Made by a program: the position numbers and the translations under genes
Assembly (NCBI GenBank): GCA_016235165.1
Contig: JACRLX010000050.1
Location: 62,001 to 126,000 of the forward strand
DNA length: 64,000 nt
Direction of reading: 5' to 3'
Origin: Rhodocyclales bacterium
GTDB taxonomy: Bacteria; Pseudomonadota; Gammaproteobacteria; Burkholderiales; Rhodocyclaceae
Part shown: in pieces, positions 61,445 to 64,000 of the stretch
Numbering within the stretch: the stretch's first letter is position 1
Layout of the letters: every line of letters begins with the position of its first letter
Notes under the pieces: model-generated
Databases searched by the model: none
Told to the model about the DNA's origin: nothing
The model's input: only the letters and a program-made list of their open reading frames with translations

Positions 61445-62194
61445 CTATTGGCAGTTGTTGTGCAGCTTCCACTTCTCGGCATGGCCCATGGCCACGGCGA
61501 AGGCCGGCGGCGTGCAGCGGTCGGCCTCGGTGACCGCTTCCGTGGCGCCGGGATGGGCCATCATCGGCCGTGCTGCCAGCGACTCGGCGGCGGGGAAGGC
61601 CTGCGAGCCAACGACGGCCATCAGGGCGAGGTAGGTTGCCACGATCGCCGTGCCGCCGGCGCCGACTTTCTGCGTCGGGTGCGGCACGAAGACCTCGCAG
61701 CTGCCGCCCGCGCATAGCTGCGCCCGGCGGCCGGGCAGGGCGTTGTAAATCTTGCAGCCGATGCAGATGCCGAAGGCGGCCTCGAAGAACATCAGCGTCA
61801 GGCAAGAAGCGCAGACCAGCATGTTGATCGGCCCGATCACGTTGTTGATCACGATCAACCACAGCATGGCGATCGCCAGCAGCCAGCCGATGGCCCAGGC
61901 AAAGCGCTTCTGCGGCGCGCCGACCCATTCCGGCGCCTGCCCGCGCACGGCGAAGCGCGCCGCGATCATCGACGGCGCGTAGCGCGGATTGACGAACAGG
62001 CGGAGCGTGAAATCGATCAGGAAGGCGATCACGAAAATCTTGGTCGGGCGGAAGTTGCCGACGAACCAGGCGCTGGAAAAAGTCATGAAGGCGAACAGGA
62101 ACAGGATGCCCGCCGCGGCGCGCACCTCGCGTTCGTTGAGTACCGGTACGTCGTAACCGGGCAGCGTTTCGCCGAATCCGAATATCTTGCTCAT
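61445..62194 (-). CDS. DUF4395-family membrane protein
   Basis: A 249-residue protein with four hydrophobic helices and the DUF4395 pattern: VRAAAGILFLFAFMTFSSAW, LFVNPRYAPSMIAARF, and a Cys-rich site FGICIGCKIY followed by LCAGGSC. AAGGAG lies before the start at 62194. The C-terminal soluble part (CTPPAFAVAMGHAEKWKLHNNCQ-type tail) is variable, and a 24-bp repeat copy encodes KVGAGGTAI at its start. DUF4395 proteins often occur with sulfurtransferases. Confidence 0.78.
   Translation of the reverse strand: MSKIFGFGETLPGYDVPVLNEREVRAAAGILFLFAFMTFSSAWFVGNFRPTKIFVIAFLIDFTLRLFVNPRYAPSMIAARFAVRGQAPEWVGAPQKRFAWAIGWLLAIAMLWLIVINNVIGPINMLVCASCLTLMFFEAAFGICIGCKIYNALPGRRAQLCAGGSCEVFVPHPTQKVGAGGTAIVATYLALMAVVGSQAFPAAESLAARPMMAHPGATEAVTEADRCTPPAFAVAMGHAEKWKLHNNCQ
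61646..61669 (-). repeat. Dispersed 24-bp repeat, copy 10
   Basis: Minus-strand AAAGTCGGCGC-CGGCGGC-ACGGCG, inside the DUF4395 gene between the Cys site and the last helix. Confidence 0.75.
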
Positions 62195-62376
62195 GTCCAG
62201 CTCCTTGTCTGTCGATGAGCGCATTTGACCGCAATCCGGCGGGCGCCACGTTACCGCCTGCCGCCGTTTTGCATCGCCCGGTTGCGCAAGCGGGGCTTGT
62301 TACGCTGCGTTACAAAGCGCAGGGTCGGTGGGGGGCAGCAGCCGGCGCTCGGAGGCGACGGGCTATACCTTTGCCG

Positions 62377-63834
62377 TCAATTGCGCAGGCCCGCGGCCAC
62401 GTCGCGGAATGCCGCCAGCGCCGCTTCCAGGTGATCGATGATCTCCTGTTGCAGCACATCGGGCGGCGGCAACTGATCCAGATCGTCGAGGCTGTCGTCT
62501 TTGAGCCAGAAGATGTCCAGGCTGGCCTTGTCGCGGGCAACGAGTTCATCGTAAGCGAAGTGGCGGAAGCGTTCGCTCTCCTTACGTTCGTGCCGGTTCT
62601 CCGGGTTGTAGCAGGCGACGAAATCGCGCAGGTCATCGGGCTTCAGCGTCTTGGTCTTGAGCGTGAAATGCTTGTTGGTGCGCAGATCGTAGATCCACAC
62701 GCCCTGGGTATGCCGCTTGCCATCCTTTGGCTTGGCATCGAAGAACAGCACGTTGGCCTTGACCCCCTGGGCATAGAAAATGCCCGTGGGCAGGCGCAGC
62801 AGGGTATGCACGTCGCAGGTTTCCAACAGCTTGCGGCGAATCTTCTCGCCCGCGCCACCCTCGAACAGCACATTGTCGGGCAGCACCACGGCGGCCTTGC
62901 CATCCAGCTTCAGCATGCTGACGATGTGCTGGAGGAAGTTGAGCTGCTTGTTCGAGGTGGTTTCCCAGAAGTCCTGTCGCTCGTAGGTCAGCGCATCCTT
63001 ATCCTCCTCGCCTTCCTCGTTGGTGATGGTCATGCTGCTCTTCTTGCCGAAAGGCGGATTGGCCAAGACATAATCGACCTTTTGCCGCGGCTCGGCGACC
63101 AAGGCATCGGAGCGTTCCACCGCCGGTTCGCCGTCGAGCTCTCCGACGTTGTGCAGAAACAGGTTCATCAGGCACAGGCGCCGCGTATTCGGCACGATCT
63201 CGTTGCCGTGGAAGGTCTGGTCGCGCAGGAACTCCTTTTGCCGCTTGTTGAGCTTGGCACCGGGGCGGTTCAGCCAGTTGTAGGCGCCGAGAAAGAAGCC
63301 GCCGGTGCCGCAGGCCGGATCGCCGATGGTCTTCATCGGCTCGGGGCGCACGCAGGTCACCATCGCCTCGATCAGGGCGCGCGGCGTGAAGTACTGTCCG
63401 GCGCCGCTCTTGGTGTCTTCCGCGTTCTTCTGCAACAGTCCTTCGTAAAGATCGCCCTTGGTGTCGGCGCCGAGGCTGATCCACTTCTCGGCGTCGATCA
63501 TCTGCACCAGTCGCGCCAGCTTGGCCGGATCCTGGATCTTGTTTTGCGCCTTGAAGAAGATCGCCCCCAGCATCCCCGGCTCCTGGCCCAGCTTGTGGAG
63601 GACGGTCAGGTAGTGGGCCTCCAGCGGTTCGCCGGTCTTGGCGCGCAGGCTGGCCCAGTCGCAACTGCGCGGTACATGGGTGTTGCGGCCGTAGGGCGGC
63701 TGCGCGTACTCGTGGGCGAGCTTGAGGAACAGCAGGTAGGTGAGCTGCTCCAGGTAGTCGCCATAGCCGACGCCGTCGTCGCGCAGAGTGTGGCAGAAGT
63801 TCCAGATTTTCTGGACCAGGGTGGAAGCGTTCAT
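62377..63834 (-). CDS. hsdM: Type I restriction-modification system methyltransferase subunit
   Basis: A 485-residue N6-adenine methyltransferase with N-terminal HsdM helical domain (LRDDGVGYGDYLEQLTYLLFLKL), SAM motif DPACGTGGFFLGAYN and catalytic NPPFGKKS. The enzyme methylates the target together with HsdS. hsdS and hsdR are not in the window: nothing related lies downstream, so it is either an orphan methyltransferase or the other genes are upstream beyond 64000, which is contrary to its orientation. A palindromic operator precedes it. Confidence 0.93.
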   Translation of the reverse strand: MNASTLVQKIWNFCHTLRDDGVGYGDYLEQLTYLLFLKLAHEYAQPPYGRNTHVPRSCDWASLRAKTGEPLEAHYLTVLHKLGQEPGMLGAIFFKAQNKIQDPAKLARLVQMIDAEKWISLGADTKGDLYEGLLQKNAEDTKSGAGQYFTPRALIEAMVTCVRPEPMKTIGDPACGTGGFFLGAYNWLNRPGAKLNKRQKEFLRDQTFHGNEIVPNTRRLCLMNLFLHNVGELDGEPAVERSDALVAEPRQKVDYVLANPPFGKKSSMTITNEEGEEDKDALTYERQDFWETTSNKQLNFLQHIVSMLKLDGKAAVVLPDNVLFEGGAGEKIRRKLLETCDVHTLLRLPTGIFYAQGVKANVLFFDAKPKDGKRHTQGVWIYDLRTNKHFTLKTKTLKPDDLRDFVACYNPENRHERKESERFRHFAYDELVARDKASLDIFWLKDDSLDDLDQLPPPDVLQQEIIDHLEAALAAFRDVAAGLRN

Positions 63835-63876
63835 CGACGTCGGGGAACTGGCTGTCTATGCATCTAGTCTGTGTGG

Positions 63877-63905
63877 CAATTGTCGCCACAACGTGGCGAC
63901 AATTG
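63877..63905. promoter_or_regulatory. Perfect 13-bp inverted repeat upstream of hsdM
   Basis: CAATTGTCGCCAC and GTGGCGACAATTG flank AAC, 43 bp before the hsdM start. An overlapping alternative dyad TGTGGC-AATTGTC-GCCACA shares its left arm. The layout suits an operator for a dimeric or tetrameric repressor of the hsd genes. Confidence 0.75.
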
Positions 63906-64000
63906 TGCTCTTGTCATCACGTTATCGCCTTGACTGCCCGCACTTCGAAATCGCGGGCTTGTGAACAATGCTGCTTTACAGAGCCTTCCCAAGCGAACGT

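Noticed and set aside
62275..62310. Repeated GTTAC near the DUF4395 gene as a further site of the NtrC-type regulator
   Set aside because: It is a direct repeat (GTTAC-GCTGC-GTTAC), not the inverted form seen at 47444, and lies in a plain intergenic region.

Overview
The window is a GC-rich stretch of a betaproteobacterial chromosome, most likely Rhodocyclales or a near relative such as the Sulfuritalea/Sterolibacterium group. This is inferred from gene content and order: sigma-54-driven nitrate assimilation, sulfide oxidation and a Tat-exported molybdoenzyme. No rRNA or tRNA gene, CRISPR array or complete insertion sequence was seen.

Region 1 (1-16740) is for nitrate assimilation. It holds a nasA cut by the window edge, a decayed toxin-antitoxin pair, then nirB-nirD-molybdoreductase-(FeS/DmsC fusion) on the minus strand. 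Divergently lie a NarK/NasA-type transporter and a PP2C-kinase fusion, followed by nrtABD and nasT on the minus strand. Sigma-54 promoters are readable upstream of nirB, the transporter, nrtA and nasT, with NtrC-like sites about 90 bp upstream of three of them. Upstream of nrtA the leader RNA shows two hexaloop hairpins of the ANTAR type overlapping a terminator, the expected target of NasT.

Region 2 (16860-25660) is a catabolic operon (UbiD decarboxylase, TRAP transporter, opine-dehydrogenase-like and 3-hydroxyacyl-CoA-dehydrogenase-like proteins), then an HTH-nucleotidyltransferase/HEPN pair behind a tandem operator, and a molybdate transporter.

Region 3 (25678-39660) is a sulfur island: two paralogous SQR/FCSD-like flavoproteins, another SQR, two rhodaneses (one fused to an ArsR-type regulator), cysteine desulfurase, a Cys/Met PLP enzyme, TlpA-like thioredoxin, DsrE and OsmC. 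A LolA-like/beta-barrel/RND export module sits in its middle. Region 4 (39665-43602) is a decayed defence patch: a HEPN/MNT pair, a DUF4268 gene with a nonsense codon, and a DNA methyltransferase with an apparent internal deletion and frameshift.

Region 5 (43688-57389) encodes a periplasmic PsrA/PhsA/TtrA/ArxA-like molybdoenzyme with FeS and NrfD subunits, two TorD-type chaperones, rhodanese, polyferredoxin and CBS protein. A divergent binding-protein/kinase/NtrC-type regulator set lies beside it, with a sigma-54 promoter and palindrome between. Region 6 (57515-62194) is a second LolA-like/beta-barrel module, here with an ABC transporter and a DUF4395 protein. Region 7 (62377-64000) is hsdM behind a perfect 13-bp inverted repeat.

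Across regions 2-6 a 24-bp sequence (AAAGTCGGCGC-N7-ACGGCG) recurs ten times on both strands, at gene edges and in variable linkers. No listed feature explains it, and it is the most unexpected signal in the window.
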